The notes under the pieces: model-generated
Told to the model about the DNA's origin: nothing
Seen by the model: only the letters and a program-made list of their open reading frames with translations
Database searches by the model: none
Part shown: piece after piece, positions 8,522 through 18,383 of the stretch
How the letters are laid out: each line of letters begins with the position of its first letter
Position numbering within the stretch: position 1 is the stretch's first letter
Made by a program: the position numbers and the translations under genes
Source of the DNA: Tenacibaculum jejuense
GTDB taxonomy: Bacteria > Bacteroidota > Bacteroidia > Flavobacteriales > Flavobacteriaceae
Length of the DNA: 64,000 bases
Direction: 5' to 3'
Assembly: GCF_900198195.1 (NCBI RefSeq)
Contig: NZ_LT899436.1
Span: forward strand, 4,492,001 to 4,556,000

Positions 8522-9437
8522 AAATGATAAACCTTTCCGATGTAACTTCTAATTCAAATTCACTAGCAATAAAAAGGCTTTGATTATCGTAAGTTACTTC
8601 AACCAACCAGTAAAATCCTTTAAAATAATTCTTAAGTACTTTTACTTTAAATTCTGAATCTTCTACAAACTTTATTTGATGTGGGTAAAACAGTTTTGTT
8701 TCATTATTAATTACAACTTCGTTTACATCATCAAATAGAGCTGCCACATATTTGTTGTTTCTTTTTTGATACAATTCAGATGGAGTTCCGGAAGCTATAA
8801 TTTCATTGTGTTGAATTACAATTAACTGATCTGAAAATGACAAAGCATCATTACCATCGTGAGTTGCTACGATACAAGCAATTTTATTCTTTTTTAAATA
8901 CGAAAAAAGATTTCTTCTTAGAGCATTTTTTTTAAAATTATCAATCTGACTAAAAGGTTCATCTAGCAATAACAATTCTGGTTCCTTTGCTAAAGCTTTT
9001 GCTATTGCCACACGTTGCTGCTGACCTCCACTTAAGTTTTTTACTTTTTCATTTGCATACGCTTTCATTTCTATAACATCTAACAATTCATTCGTTCTTC
9101 TTTCAGACTCTTCTGGATAAAATCTAGATAAGAATTTTGAGATGTTTTCTGCAACTGTTATGTAAGGCATTAAATCGAAGTTTTGAGGAACGTATTTAAA
9201 AAAATCCATTCCAGGAACTAAATGATAAGCCGGACCTAAAACTTCTTGATCTTTCCAAAAAATATTTCCTTCATCAAGATCTAACAATCCGTAAATAACT
9301 TTTAACAATGTTGATTTTCCACATCCACTTTCACCCATAACACTTAAGTGTTCACCTTCTGAAAGTTTCAAGCTAATATTCTTAAGAATTTTCTTTTTTT
9401 CTGAATATGAAAATGTAATGTTATTTACTTGTAGCAT
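8511..9437 (-). CDS. ABC transporter ATP-binding protein
   Basis: A 308-residue ATPase subunit. Walker A GESGCGKST is at residues 35-43, the signature is LSGGQQQRVAIAKAL, Walker B is LLLLDEP, and the switch His is in ATHDGND. The ~80 residues after the nucleotide-binding domain resemble the TOBE-like extension of importer ATPases of the PotA/ModC type, suggesting an importer. No permease or binding protein is encoded nearby, so the subunit is an orphan here and its partner must be elsewhere in the genome. It overlaps the convergent Gre-like gene by 11 nt. Confidence 0.92.
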   Translation of the reverse strand: MLQVNNITFSYSEKKKILKNISLKLSEGEHLSVMGESGCGKSTLLKVIYGLLDLDEGNIFWKDQEVLGPAYHLVPGMDFFKYVPQNFDLMPYITVAENISKFLSRFYPEESERRTNELLDVIEMKAYANEKVKNLSGGQQQRVAIAKALAKEPELLLLDEPFSQIDNFKKNALRRNLFSYLKKNKIACIVATHDGNDALSFSDQLIVIQHNEIIASGTPSELYQKRNNKYVAALFDDVNEVVINNETKLFYPHQIKFVEDSEFKVKVLKNYFKGFYWLVEVTYDNQSLFIASEFELEVTSERFIIFRE

Positions 9438-9504
9438 GAGTGTAAAAATAAGCTCTTTTCATGTAAAAAAGACATCTGAACCACTATTTTACTCTACTAT
9501 TTAT

Positions 9505-9512
9505 TAATTTTG
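9505..9512 (+). promoter_or_regulatory. Exact -7 element TAATTTTG
   Basis: Matches the Bacteroidota -7 consensus TAnnTTTG, only 4 nt before the ATG of the small ORF at 9517. No good -33 box is seen, so activity is uncertain. Confidence 0.35.
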
Positions 9513-9516
9513 CCAT

Positions 9517-9594
9517 ATGTGCAAATCGATAAATTTTACACCTGTACTAATTGCTATTGGTATTTTTGTCATTATAATAATATGTATCACTTGA
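9517..9594 (+). CDS. Possible 25-residue membrane peptide
   Basis: ATG to TGA gives 25 residues: a short polar start (MCKSINFTP) and then one continuous hydrophobic stretch (VLIAIGIFVIIIICIT), as in a single-pass membrane miniprotein. An exact TAnnTTTG element sits 4 nt upstream, which would give an almost leaderless mRNA. The ORF is too short for statistical support; only composition and position argue for it. It may form a group with the small membrane ORFs at 9654 and 9879. Confidence 0.35.
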   Translation: MCKSINFTPVLIAIGIFVIIIICIT

Positions 9595-9653
9595 TCTATT
9601 TATTCAGCATCAAAAAATAAATAAAACTTAAACTTTTAGTTTATTTTTACCCC

Positions 9654-9854
9654 ATGGATAAAAACTATGAACAACTTCATATAAAGATTTTAAACCCAAG
9701 GAAAACCTCTTGTTTAGTTAAATACACATCAATTATTCTTGTTCTTATTTTTACTTTTATTCCGTTAGCTGAATTAGTGAAAGAATTTAATTATAACCAA
9801 ATTAAATCTAAACCAAAACTTACATGTATCATGGGGAATTTCAAACCTTTATAA
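9654..9854 (+). CDS. Small single-pass membrane protein
   Basis: A 66-residue ORF with a basic N-terminal part (residues 1-23) and one membrane segment at about 24-40 (YTSIILVLIFTFIPLAEL), then a Lys-rich tail with one Cys. No homologue is recognised. It is on the same strand as the next ORF (25-nt gap) and the two could be co-transcribed. No strong ribosome-binding site is visible, which is usual in Bacteroidota. Confidence 0.5.
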   Translation: MDKNYEQLHIKILNPRKTSCLVKYTSIILVLIFTFIPLAELVKEFNYNQIKSKPKLTCIMGNFKPL

Positions 9855-9878
9855 TTCAAATAAAAAAAAGAATATTTA

Positions 9879-10016
9879 ATGATTTTATTTGCCGTAATTA
9901 CTTTATTTATAACCTTCGTCATAATTTTTGTGTATAAAGTTTTAACTTCTAGCGAAAAAGAAGTTGAAGATTTTATAGATGACTATACTGATGATAATAA
10001 CTTTGATATCATTTAA
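9879..10016 (+). CDS. 45-residue membrane protein with acidic tail
   Basis: A 45-residue ORF. Residues 2-22 are hydrophobic (ILFAVITLFITFVIIFVYKVL); the rest is strongly acidic (DFIDDYTDDN). The clear N-in/C-acidic layout and the fit between the preceding ORF and the convergent DUF3667 gene, whose stop begins at the next base, support a real gene. Function unknown; perhaps a membrane regulator or subunit of a larger complex. Confidence 0.55.
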   Translation: MILFAVITLFITFVIIFVYKVLTSSEKEVEDFIDDYTDDNNFDII

Positions 10017-10745
10017 TTACAAGAAAACAAGTCCCATTAAACTTATAAAAATTAAATAAAACACGTAAGAAAGAACAGTTAAGAAAAACGTTTTTAACTT
10101 TTTATAATTATTAAAGAACTGTAAGTAACTCCAAAAAACATAACCTAAAACAAACAACATGTAAATCGGTTCTATGTAAGCTCCATCTCCAGTAACTAAC
10201 TTTAAAAAAATAAATAAAATATAGATAATCGCTTGTTGACCGGTGATAAAAGAATTTAAGACTAAATGTTCAAAATAATTGTATTTGTATTTTCTAAAAG
10301 ATAAGTAAGAACCTAAAGAAAACACAGGTAACAATAACAACATAGCATATGCATAATTTTTAATTAACCACTGAAAAACAAATATTTTATCATGAGAGTC
10401 AAACTCAGAATTTTCATAATTACTCCAGCCAGAAACAAAGTCGGCAAGCATTGTTTTTTCACCAGAAATACCGGCGATTAATCCGTAAATAGTTGACAGG
10501 ATCAACACAAAAGTTATAGGTTTGAAGTATTTTTTCCTCTTTCCGTCAATGAAATCTTTAACACTGTGTCCTGGTGCTATTGCTAATTGTTTTATTGTAT
10601 AAAAGAAACCATGATCTACCTGAAAAATAGAATTGTTAATTTCTGACAGTAAATATTTAAAATCAATTGTATCTACATTTGTTTTCTGTCCACAGTTTGA
10701 ACAAAAATTACCAATAACCTCTGCATTACAGTTTTTACAATTCAT
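10017..10745 (-). CDS. DUF3667 membrane protein
   Basis: A 242-residue protein with an N-terminal zinc ribbon (CKNCNAEVIGNFCSNCG, residues 3-19). A conserved block follows (VDHGFFYTIKQLAIAPG and KRKKYFKPITFVL) and then about five membrane helices. This is the typical DUF3667 architecture, common in Flavobacteriaceae; the function is unknown. The block before the helices probably lies along the inner face of the membrane. Transcribed alone, convergent with the 45-residue ORF. Confidence 0.85.
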   Translation of the reverse strand: MNCKNCNAEVIGNFCSNCGQKTNVDTIDFKYLLSEINNSIFQVDHGFFYTIKQLAIAPGHSVKDFIDGKRKKYFKPITFVLILSTIYGLIAGISGEKTMLADFVSGWSNYENSEFDSHDKIFVFQWLIKNYAYAMLLLLPVFSLGSYLSFRKYKYNYFEHLVLNSFITGQQAIIYILFIFLKLVTGDGAYIEPIYMLFVLGYVFWSYLQFFNNYKKLKTFFLTVLSYVFYLIFISLMGLVFL

Positions 10746-10801
10746 AAGGTAAAATTAAAACAACATCTTAAAATACAGAAATCAGTACGTTCAATTTCAA
10801 T

Positions 10802-10831
10802 AAAAAAACCGACATTTTCATGCCGGTTTTT
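10802..10831. terminator. Bidirectional terminator hairpin
   Basis: AACCGACAT/ATGCCGGTT with a TTTC loop and T-runs on both strands. On the minus strand it follows the gene at 10850-11314. Confidence 0.8.
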
Positions 10832-10849
10832 AATATTATGTATTACATT

Positions 10850-11314
10850 TTATCTAAATGATAAGTTTATTTGTTTCCCCTCTTTTTTAGCTTTTTCATC
10901 CTTTTGCTTTCCAATCATAGAACCTATTAACATCCCAAGCGGAAGACCAAAACCTAAAAAAGCGGTATTACCAATAGCGGAAGAAAAAATTAAACCTAAT
11001 GGAATTCCAAATGTCGACATACCTATAGCAAACCATTGGTTTTGATAGTATTTTTCTGGAACTAAACCATGTTCTTTTACCAGAAGATGAATAATGTTAC
11101 TTTTTTGAACTAACAATTTTCTTCTGAATTTTCTTTCATTATTTTCTTGAAAGGAATTTATTACTGTAATTTTCTCGTTAATTTTTTCTACAGAATCAAG
11201 AGGTATCTCTAACTCTCTTAAAGCAACTAAAGTCTTTTCTAAATTAGAAAACGCTTTTTTTGTTGTTTCTTTCTGAGTTAACTGATTATTTTTCTTCAAT
11301 TCTATAATTTTCAT
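10850..11314 (-). CDS. Hypothetical membrane protein with Gly-rich C-terminus
   Basis: A 154-residue protein. Residues 1-90 are charged and helical, probably coiled coil. Two hydrophobic Gly-rich segments follow (about 95-115 and 120-138; GIPLGLIFSSAIG and GFGLPLGMLIGSMIG) that look like a glycine zipper, then a short basic tail. Such proteins are common and unnamed in Flavobacteriaceae. A strong terminator follows. Function unknown. Confidence 0.65.
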   Translation of the reverse strand: MKIIELKKNNQLTQKETTKKAFSNLEKTLVALRELEIPLDSVEKINEKITVINSFQENNERKFRRKLLVQKSNIIHLLVKEHGLVPEKYYQNQWFAIGMSTFGIPLGLIFSSAIGNTAFLGFGLPLGMLIGSMIGKQKDEKAKKEGKQINLSFR

Positions 11315-11377
11315 AAACGATTAGTTACTTTGTTTTACGCTATATAAGAATCATTTTTAGATAAAACGTTACAGGAA

Positions 11378-13531
11378 TTAACCTTTAATTTTTGTTTTTG
11401 GAGAATATGGTAAAGTTTCAAATCCCATATTAAATAATGTAAATCCGAAAATATCTGCACTCTGCTCTATTCTTTTAGCTACAGGAGTTCCTGCACCGTG
11501 ACCTGCATTAGTTTCAATTCTAATTAATACTGGATTTGTTCCTTGTTGTTTGTCTTGTAACTCTGCAGCAAACTTAAAACTGTGAGCTGGAACTACACGA
11601 TCGTCATGATCTCCTGTTGTAACCATTGTAGCTGGATATTCTACTCCTGACTTAACATTATGAACTGGTGAATATCCTTTTAAATATTCGAACATCTCTT
11701 TGTTATCTTCTGCTGTTCCATAATCGTATGCCCAACCTGCTCCTGCTGTAAATGTATGATAACGTAACATATCTAAAACTCCTACTGCTGGTAATGCTAC
11801 TTTCATTAAATCTGGACGTTGTGTCATTGTAGCACCAACTAATAATCCTCCGTTAGAACCACCTCTTACAGCTAAGAAATCTGAAGATGTGTATTTTTCC
11901 TTAATTAAAAACTCAGCTGCTGCAATAAAGTCGTCAAAAACATTTTGCTTTTGCATTTTAGTCCCTGCTTTATGCCATTTCTTTCCGTATTCACCACCTC
12001 CGCGTAAATTTGGAACAGCATAAACACCTCCTTGCTCCATCCAAACAGCATTTGTTATACTAAAACTAGGTGTTAAACTCACATTGAATCCTCCGTAACC
12101 ATATAAAATAGTTGGGTTCTTTCCATTAAGTTCAATTCCTTTTTTGTGTGTAATGATCATAGGAACTTTTGTTCCATCTTTAGAAGTGTAAAAAACCTGC
12201 TTACTTTCATAGTCATCTGAATTAAAAGCAATATTTGGTTTCCAATATTTTTTATAAGTCCCATCTTTTGGATTTAATTGATAAGATGTTCCTGGAGTTT
12301 TATAATTTGTAAAAGAAAAATACAACTCTTTTGCTTCTTTTTTTCCCCCGAAACCACCAGCAGAACCTACGCCTGGCAATTCAATTTCACGAATTAATTT
12401 TCCTTCATAATCATATTGATATACTTTAGAAACTGCATCGACCATATAACTAGCAAAGAAATACCCTGAACCTGTAGATGGACTTAATACATTCTCTGTT
12501 TCAGGTATAAAATCTTTCCAGTTTTCTACACCTGGGTTAGCAGCATCAACAGTTACTATTCTCTGATTAGGAGCATTTAAATTAGTCACTAAATATAATT
12601 TACTCCCTACATTTTCCAATAGATACGTATCATTTTTATAATCATCCACTATAGTAGTAAACTTGCTATTAGGGTCTTTTAAGTTTTTTATAAAAAGCTT
12701 ATTACCTTTTGTGTATTTTTTTGCTGCTATCGTTAAATAAGTGTCATCATCAGATACAGATGCATAAACATATCTATGTTTCTCTTCTGCTGTTGCACCA
12801 AAAATAACTTTATCTGATTTCTGACTTGTACCTAGTTTATGATAGTATAATTTATGTTGATCTGTTTTAGCTGATAATTCGCTTCCTTTTGGCTTATCGT
12901 AACTTGAATAGTAAAATCCTTCATTTCCTTTCCACGAAATTCCTGAAAACTTTACATCAACTAAAGTATCTTCTTTGATTTCTTTACTTTCTACATCCAT
13001 AATAATGATCTTTCTCCAATCACTACCACCTTCTGAAATTGAATACGCTAATATTTTTCCATCTTTTGAAAAACTTACTGTACTTAAAGAAGTTGTACCA
13101 TCTTCTGAAAAAGAATTAGGATCTAAAAAAACCTCATCTTTACCTTCTTTATTTTTTCTATACAATACATAATGATTCTGTAAACCATCATTTTTGTAAA
13201 AATACGTATAGTCACCTCTCTCGAATGGAACTCCTAATTTTTCATAATTCCAAAGCTCAGATAATCTTTCTTTTAACTGATCTCTATAAGTAATTTTATC
13301 AAGATAATCGAATGTTACAGCATTTTCTGCTTTTACCCATGCTTCTGTTTTTTCACTCCTGTCATCTTCTAACCATCTGTAATTATCCGTTACTTCAGTC
13401 TCAAAATATTTATCTACTACTGGTATTTTCTCAGTTTTTGGATAGTTCAATGCTATTGTATTTTTAGGGGTTTCCTGCTTACATCCTACAAGCAGTAATC
13501 CTGTTATTACTGGTAATATTATTTTTTTCAT
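11378..13531 (-). CDS. Prolyl oligopeptidase (S9A), lipoprotein
   Basis: A 717-residue serine peptidase cutting after proline in short peptides. A lipoprotein signal (ITGLLLVGC, Cys17) places it in the cell envelope, probably the periplasm. The N-terminal block ([24 protein letters not shown]) and a seven-bladed propeller precede the alpha/beta hydrolase domain. The triad is visible: Ser in [11 protein letters not shown], Asp in DHDDRVVP and His in NAGHGAG. The YGYGGFNVS oxyanion region is intact. Length is normal for the family. An exact TAATTTTG -7 element lies at 13557-13564 on this strand. Confidence 0.95.
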   Translation of the reverse strand: MKKIILPVITGLLLVGCKQETPKNTIALNYPKTEKIPVVDKYFETEVTDNYRWLEDDRSEKTEAWVKAENAVTFDYLDKITYRDQLKERLSELWNYEKLGVPFERGDYTYFYKNDGLQNHYVLYRKNKEGKDEVFLDPNSFSEDGTTSLSTVSFSKDGKILAYSISEGGSDWRKIIIMDVESKEIKEDTLVDVKFSGISWKGNEGFYYSSYDKPKGSELSAKTDQHKLYYHKLGTSQKSDKVIFGATAEEKHRYVYASVSDDDTYLTIAAKKYTKGNKLFIKNLKDPNSKFTTIVDDYKNDTYLLENVGSKLYLVTNLNAPNQRIVTVDAANPGVENWKDFIPETENVLSPSTGSGYFFASYMVDAVSKVYQYDYEGKLIREIELPGVGSAGGFGGKKEAKELYFSFTNYKTPGTSYQLNPKDGTYKKYWKPNIAFNSDDYESKQVFYTSKDGTKVPMIITHKKGIELNGKNPTILYGYGGFNVSLTPSFSITNAVWMEQGGVYAVPNLRGGGEYGKKWHKAGTKMQKQNVFDDFIAAAEFLIKEKYTSSDFLAVRGGSNGGLLVGATMTQRPDLMKVALPAVGVLDMLRYHTFTAGAGWAYDYGTAEDNKEMFEYLKGYSPVHNVKSGVEYPATMVTTGDHDDRVVPAHSFKFAAELQDKQQGTNPVLIRIETNAGHGAGTPVAKRIEQSADIFGFTLFNMGFETLPYSPKTKIKG

Positions 13532-13676
13532 TATTTAGAAAGATTAGTTAATACTTCAAAATTAGATTAAAAAAACTATGAACTGTTACATTTTAAGAGG
13601 TTTTTAACATCAATAGTTTTTATTTGTAATTTCCTTTACATTTAACGTCTAAACAAAAAAACGTAAGCAAAATAAA

Positions 13677-14036
13677 ATGACTGAATTATTATCTAAGAAT
13701 ACATTTTTAGAAAAAGTATTCAACTATGAAGAAAATAAAGAATGGAATTATTCGGGTAAACTACCTGCTATTATTGACTTTTATGCTGATTGGTGTGGGC
13801 CATGTAAAATGTTAGCTCCAATTTTAGAACAGTTGAGTGAAGAATACAAAGACAAAGTAATAATTTATAAAGTAGATACTGAAGCAGAACAAGAATTGTC
13901 GGCAATGTTTGGTATTAGAAGTATACCTTCAATGCTTTTTTGTCCTGTTGAGGAAGCTCCTCAGATGGCTCATGGTGCGCTGCCTAAGCAACAAATAGAA
14001 AAAATTATTGAAGATGTTTTAAAAGTATCTAAATAA
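13677..14036 (+). CDS. trxA: Thioredoxin
   Basis: A 119-residue thioredoxin. The redox site is WCGPC at residues 39-43, preceded by IDFYAD, and the cis-proline is in RSIPSML. An N-terminal extension of about 25 residues precedes the fold, as in other flavobacterial thioredoxins. It is cytoplasmic (no signal) and may reduce the downstream ribonucleotide reductase, which is 500 bp away but has its own promoter region. The symbol is by function; paralogues elsewhere are likely. Confidence 0.9.
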   Translation: MTELLSKNTFLEKVFNYEENKEWNYSGKLPAIIDFYADWCGPCKMLAPILEQLSEEYKDKVIIYKVDTEAEQELSAMFGIRSIPSMLFCPVEEAPQMAHGALPKQQIEKIIEDVLKVSK

Positions 14037-14149
14037 GACGATTTTATTGTATTCTTTTTAAATTTAAAGTATTTTGATTACCAAATACACACAAAATTTA
14101 ACCATTTATACAAAATATAACTTCTAAACTATTAAATCTCTGTATATTC

Positions 14150-14257
14150 GCGGTGTACTTTTATGTATTCAACATTTACACAATCATAAATCGTAATATT
14201 GGGGATTATTCGAATTATGGAATCAAAGGCAACGTTTCTCAGACGTTGCTTTTTTTA
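14150..14257 (+). ncRNA. Possible small RNA ending in a terminator
   Basis: A TATATTCG element (14143-14150, one mismatch to TAnnTTTG) is followed by ~100 nt that end in a strong terminator hairpin. Between them lies GGGGATTATTCGAAT, which can fold around TTCG. No protein gene accounts for this terminator, which is over 190 nt after the thioredoxin stop. It could be a Flavobacteria-specific sRNA or a late terminator of the thioredoxin mRNA. Confidence 0.35.
14229..14257 (+). terminator. Rho-independent terminator
   Basis: GCAACGT/ACGTTGC with a 7-nt loop, followed by eight T residues. Confidence 0.85.
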
Positions 14258-14347
14258 TTGTCTTTTTTCTACAAAAAAACAACAACTTTTTCTTCTAATT
14301 TTATCAAAATAAGAATGTCAACAAACACAAGGAGTTGAGCAAAAAAC

Positions 14348-14366
14348 AACAGGTCAAACACCTGTT
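14348..14366. repeat. Inverted repeat AACAGGT/ACCTGTT
   Basis: Perfect 7-bp arms around CAAAC. It lacks a long T-run; it could be an operator or a terminator remnant between the sRNA candidate and nrdB. Confidence 0.4.
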
Positions 14367-14444
14367 TTACAACATTTTACATAAATCAAAAATATTGTCC
14401 TTTTTTTTAAAAATTAGGTTATTTGTTAAAAACTTCAAGGAGTT

Positions 14445-14453
14445 TGTGGATAA
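14445..14453 (-). promoter_or_regulatory. DnaA-box match upstream of nrdB
   Basis: The minus strand reads TTATCCACA, a perfect match to the 9-mer DnaA box, 87 nt before the nrdB start. DnaA is known to bind the E. coli nrdAB promoter. A single 9-mer is expected about once by chance in this window, so this is suggestive only. Confidence 0.35.
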
Positions 14454-14539
14454 GTATAGCTTTATTTTATTCATAAAATTTTGAATCTTTGTCCTCCCCC
14501 CTAGCAGTAACTTTTTAACAACAAAATTGTACACATAAA

Positions 14540-15511
14540 ATGGCAGTATTAGAACCAATTTTACAAGAAAATAAAGACCGATTTGTTATTTTTCCTATTC
14601 AACATAATGATTTATGGGATTGGTATAAAAAACAACAAGCCTGTTTTTGGACAGCGGAGGAAATTGACTTGCATCAAGATCTTGATGATTGGAACAACAA
14701 GTTGTCTGATGATGAACGTTATTTTATCAAACATATATTGGCGTTTTTCGCTGCTTCTGATGGAATTGTAAATGAAAACTTAGCTGAGAATTTTGTAAAT
14801 GAAGTTCAATATTCTGAAGCTAAATTCTTTTATGGTTTTCAAATCATGATGGAAAACATTCATTCTGAAACTTATTCTTTATTAATTGATACATACATAA
14901 AGAATGATGATGAAAAGAATAGCTTGTTTAAGGCAATTGAAGTTTTTCCTGCTATTAAGAAAAAAGCAGACTGGGCTTTAAAATGGATTGAATCTGATTC
15001 TTTTGCTGAAAGACTAATAGCTTTCGCAGCTGTTGAAGGTATTTTCTTTTCGGGGTCATTCTGTTCAATTTTCTGGTTAAAGAAAAGAGGTTTATTACCA
15101 GGATTAACATTTTCAAACGAATTAATATCTAGAGATGAGGGGATGCACTGTGATTTTGCAGTTCACTTACACAATAATCATCTACAAAATAAAGTTTCTA
15201 AAGATAGAATTAAGGAAATTATAATTTCTGCTTTAAACATAGAACGTGAATTTATCACAGAATCATTACCTGTTAGTTTAATAGGTATGAATGCTAATTT
15301 AATGACTCAATATTTAGAGTTTGTAACAGATCGTTTATTATTAGAATTTGGTTGTGAAAAGGAATACAATACAACTAATCCTTTTGACTTTATGGAGATG
15401 ATTTCATTAGAAGGGAAAACCAATTTCTTTGAAAAAAGAGTATCTGAATATCAAAAAGCAGGAGTAAAATCTGGGGGAACAGGCTCAATCAGTTTTGACG
15501 CTGATTTTTAA
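14540..15511 (+). CDS. nrdB: Class Ia ribonucleotide reductase, beta subunit
   Basis: A 323-residue R2 subunit holding the diiron-tyrosyl radical that starts reduction of ribonucleoside diphosphates. Metal ligands and radical are visible: Glu105 and His108 in MENIHSETY with radical Tyr112, and a second Glu/His pair in RDEGMHCDF. The Tyr marks it as class Ia-like, not the Tyr-less class Ic. The C-terminal tail, which docks to the large subunit, ends SFDADF. nrdA follows 89 nt downstream and they are probably one operon. Confidence 0.96.
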   Translation: MAVLEPILQENKDRFVIFPIQHNDLWDWYKKQQACFWTAEEIDLHQDLDDWNNKLSDDERYFIKHILAFFAASDGIVNENLAENFVNEVQYSEAKFFYGFQIMMENIHSETYSLLIDTYIKNDDEKNSLFKAIEVFPAIKKKADWALKWIESDSFAERLIAFAAVEGIFFSGSFCSIFWLKKRGLLPGLTFSNELISRDEGMHCDFAVHLHNNHLQNKVSKDRIKEIIISALNIEREFITESLPVSLIGMNANLMTQYLEFVTDRLLLEFGCEKEYNTTNPFDFMEMISLEGKTNFFEKRVSEYQKAGVKSGGTGSISFDADF

Positions 15512-15551
15512 GAGCTTACACACATAAAAACATCCAAAAACAATTAAATCT

Positions 15552-15570
15552 TAGGGAAGTATTCTCCCTA
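15552..15570 (+). other. Hairpin between nrdB and nrdA
   Basis: TAGGGA/TCCCTA around a 7-nt loop, with no T-run. It may set mRNA stability or the ratio of the two subunits. Confidence 0.4.
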
Positions 15571-15600
15571 GGACTAACCTATATAAAACCAAAATTTACC

Positions 15601-17994
15601 ATGTATGTAGTAAAAAGAGACGGCAGAAAAGAACCTGTGATGTTTGATAAAATCACAGAAAGAGTAAAAAAGATGTGTTACGGATTAAACAATATTGTTG
15701 ATCCGGTTAAAGTAGCCATGAGAGTTATCGAAGGGCTATATGATGGGGTGACTACCTCTGAATTAGATAATTTAGCAGCCGAAGTTGCTGCAACTATGAC
15801 TACTGCTCATCCTGATTACGCTAAATTAGCTGCAAGAATAGCCGTTTCAAACTTACATAAGAACACAAAAAAGTCATTCACTGAGACAATGACAGATTTG
15901 TATAATTACGTTAATCCAAGAACAAACAAAAAAGCTCCTTTATTAGCAGATGATGTTTATGAAATTATCATGAAAAATGCTGATAAATTAGACTCTACTA
16001 TTATTTATAGTCGTGATTTTAACTACGACTACTTTGGTTTTAAAACATTAGAACGTTCTTACTTACTAAAATTAAATGGACAAATTGTTGAGCGCCCTCA
16101 ACAAATGTTAATGCGTGTTTCTATTGGTATTCATAAAGAAGATATTGACGAAGCAATTGCTACATACGAATTAATGAGTAAAAAATACTTTACTCATGCT
16201 ACACCTACTTTATTTAATTCTGGTACTCCTAAACCACAAATGTCTTCTTGTTTCTTATTACAAATGCAAGATGATAGTATTGATGGTATTTACAATACAT
16301 TAAAACAAACTGCTAAGATTTCTCAATCTGCAGGTGGTATTGGTTTGTCTATACATAATATTCGTGCTACAGGTAGTTATATTGCCGGTACTAATGGAAC
16401 ATCAAATGGTATTGTACCAATGTTACGTGTTTTTAACGATACTGCCCGTTATGTAGATCAAGGTGGAGGAAAGCGTAAAGGTTCTTTCGCTATGTATTTA
16501 GAACCTTGGCATGCTGATATTTTTGATTTTCTTGACTTAAAGAAAAATCATGGTAAAGAAGAAATGAGGGCTAGAGATTTATTCTATGCAATGTGGGTTT
16601 CTGATTTATTTATGAAACGTGTTCAGGAAGATGCAGATTGGACTTTAATGTGCCCACACGAATGTCCACATTTATATGATACTTACGGAGAAGAATTTGA
16701 GCGTTTATACACTAGCTACGAACAAGCCGGAAAAGGTAGAAAAACAATAAAAGCTCGTGAATTATGGGAGAAAATTCTTGAATCTCAAATTGAAACAGGA
16801 ACTCCATACATGTTATATAAAGATGCTGCTAACCGTAAATCGAACCAAAAGAATTTAGGAACAATTCGCTCTTCTAATCTTTGTACAGAGATCATGGAAT
16901 ATACAGCTGAAGATGAAGTTGCTGTTTGTAACTTGGCTTCTATTGCAATTCCTATGTTTGTTGCTGAAGATGAAAACGGAAACAAATTCTTTGATCACGA
17001 TAAATTATTTGATGTAACTAAAAAAGTAATCAGAAATTTAGATACAGTAATTGATGAGAACTTTTATCCAGTTGTAGAAGCTGAAAACTCAAATACACGT
17101 CACCGTCCAGTTGGGTTAGGTATTCAAGGTTTAGCTGATGCATTTATCATGCTTCGTTTACCATTTACAAGTGAAGAAGCTAAAAAATTAAACCAAGAAA
17201 TATTTGAAACTTTATATTTCGCAGCTGTAACTTCTTCTAAAGATATGGCCAAGAATAAAGGTACCTATTCTACATTTAAAGGTTCTCCAATGTCTGAAGG
17301 AGAATTTCAATATAACATGTGGGGAATTAAAGATGAAGACTTAAGCGGAAGATGGGACTGGAAATCATTACGTAAAGAAGTTATCGAACATGGTGTTCGT
17401 AATTCTTTATTATTAGCTCCAATGCCAACCGCTTCTACATCTCAAATTTTAGGTAATAATGAAGCTTTCGAACCATATACTTCTAATATTTATACTCGTA
17501 GAGTTTTATCTGGTGAGTTTATCGTTGTAAATAAACATTTATTAGAAGACCTTGTTGAATTAAACTTATGGAACAATGATATGAAAGAAGATATCATGAG
17601 AGCCAATGGTTCTATTCAACATATAGATTCGATTCCACAAGATCTTAAAGATTTATATAAAACAGTTTGGGAAATGAGCATGAAAGATATTATCGATATG
17701 GCTCGCCATAGAGGATATTTTATTGATCAATCTCAATCTTTAAACTTATTTATGAAAGATCCTGATTTTGGTAAATTAACTTCTATGCATTTCTATGCTT
17801 GGAAGAGTGGATTAAAAACAGGAATGTACTATTTACGTACAAAATCTGCTGTAAACGCTATTCAGTTTACATTGTCAAAAGAAAAGAACACAGAACAGGA
17901 GGATAAACCAATGAGTCCTGCTGAATTTAAAGCAATGGTAGAAGCTTCTAAAAACGCTGAAGGACCAGAAGATTGCTTAATGTGTGGTTCTTAA
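15601..17994 (+). CDS. nrdA: Class Ia ribonucleotide reductase, alpha subunit
   Basis: A 797-residue R1 subunit that reduces ribonucleoside diphosphates to deoxyribonucleotides. The N-terminal ~90 residues form an ATP cone ([16 protein letters not shown]), indicating dATP inhibition. The active-site Cys near SSCFLLQM, the catalytic NLCTE motif (Asn-Cys-Glu), the substrate loop YLEPWHADI and MPTASTSQI are present. The C-terminal swinging Cys pair is DCLMCGS. Reducing power may come from the nearby thioredoxin. Terminated by a hairpin. Confidence 0.97.
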   Translation: MYVVKRDGRKEPVMFDKITERVKKMCYGLNNIVDPVKVAMRVIEGLYDGVTTSELDNLAAEVAATMTTAHPDYAKLAARIAVSNLHKNTKKSFTETMTDLYNYVNPRTNKKAPLLADDVYEIIMKNADKLDSTIIYSRDFNYDYFGFKTLERSYLLKLNGQIVERPQQMLMRVSIGIHKEDIDEAIATYELMSKKYFTHATPTLFNSGTPKPQMSSCFLLQMQDDSIDGIYNTLKQTAKISQSAGGIGLSIHNIRATGSYIAGTNGTSNGIVPMLRVFNDTARYVDQGGGKRKGSFAMYLEPWHADIFDFLDLKKNHGKEEMRARDLFYAMWVSDLFMKRVQEDADWTLMCPHECPHLYDTYGEEFERLYTSYEQAGKGRKTIKARELWEKILESQIETGTPYMLYKDAANRKSNQKNLGTIRSSNLCTEIMEYTAEDEVAVCNLASIAIPMFVAEDENGNKFFDHDKLFDVTKKVIRNLDTVIDENFYPVVEAENSNTRHRPVGLGIQGLADAFIMLRLPFTSEEAKKLNQEIFETLYFAAVTSSKDMAKNKGTYSTFKGSPMSEGEFQYNMWGIKDEDLSGRWDWKSLRKEVIEHGVRNSLLLAPMPTASTSQILGNNEAFEPYTSNIYTRRVLSGEFIVVNKHLLEDLVELNLWNNDMKEDIMRANGSIQHIDSIPQDLKDLYKTVWEMSMKDIIDMARHRGYFIDQSQSLNLFMKDPDFGKLTSMHFYAWKSGLKTGMYYLRTKSAVNAIQFTLSKEKNTEQEDKPMSPAEFKAMVEASKNAEGPEDCLMCGS

Positions 17995-18022
17995 AATTTG
18001 AATTTAATTAAAAGGGAGTAAA

Positions 18023-18052
18023 AAGAGGAGTTAAAAAACTTCTCTTTTTTTT
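18023..18052 (+). terminator. Terminator after nrdA
   Basis: AAGAGGAGTT/AACTTCTCTT (one wobble) with an AAAA loop and eight T residues, 28 nt after the nrdA stop. The T-run touches the end of the convergent small membrane gene. Confidence 0.85.
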
Positions 18053-18383
18053 ATCTAAATAAATAACGCATTACTAATATAAAAATACCAACAACACTTG
18101 CTAAAGAAGATGTTATTAAAGCTATTAAAACAGTATCTTCTAATTTAAAGTTTAATTGCTTAGAAAAACCAGCGGCCGTAATTATAAGTAAAATAAAAGA
18201 AGTAAAAACACTTAAAAAGATAAAGGTTCTGTAAGCATATTTTTTTCGCTCATTTCTATCCTGAATTCTGTCAGAAATCTCTTGCTGAGTTAAATTTAAA
18301 TTAATGTCAAAGTCCAACTCTTTACCATCAACACCTGTATCTCCAGCACCTTTAAGTAGATCATCTAATTCAGAATTATGCAC
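18051..18383 (-). CDS. Small two-TM protein, candidate Panacea-linked toxin (PanT)
   Basis: A 110-residue protein. Residues 1-50 are acidic then charged (ELDDLLKGAGDTGVDGKELDFD, then RIQDRNERKKYAYR); two hydrophobic helices follow at about 51-72 and 83-105, with a basic end. It overlaps the Panacea-domain gene by 8 nt, so it is translated with it. Panacea antitoxins are known to pair with varied toxins, some being small two-helix membrane proteins that depolarise the cell. By this context it is a candidate membrane toxin; no sequence signature proves it. Alternatively it is a plain membrane protein of unknown role. Confidence 0.6.
   Translation of the reverse strand: MHNSELDDLLKGAGDTGVDGKELDFDINLNLTQQEISDRIQDRNERKKYAYRTFIFLSVFTSFILLIITAAGFSKQLNFKLEDTVLIALITSSLASVVGIFILVMRYLFR

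Larger units (their letters stand above)
14037..14539. other. Intergenic region upstream of nrdB
   Basis: A 503-bp region without a convincing protein gene. It holds a possible small RNA (14143-14257), an inverted repeat (14348-14366) and a DnaA-box match (14445-14453) before nrdB. Short ORFs here have no supporting features. Confidence 0.6.

Noticed and set aside
14153..14338. 61-residue ORF between trxA and nrdB
   Set aside because: It crosses the strong terminator at 14229-14257 and has low-complexity composition; a small RNA explains the region better.
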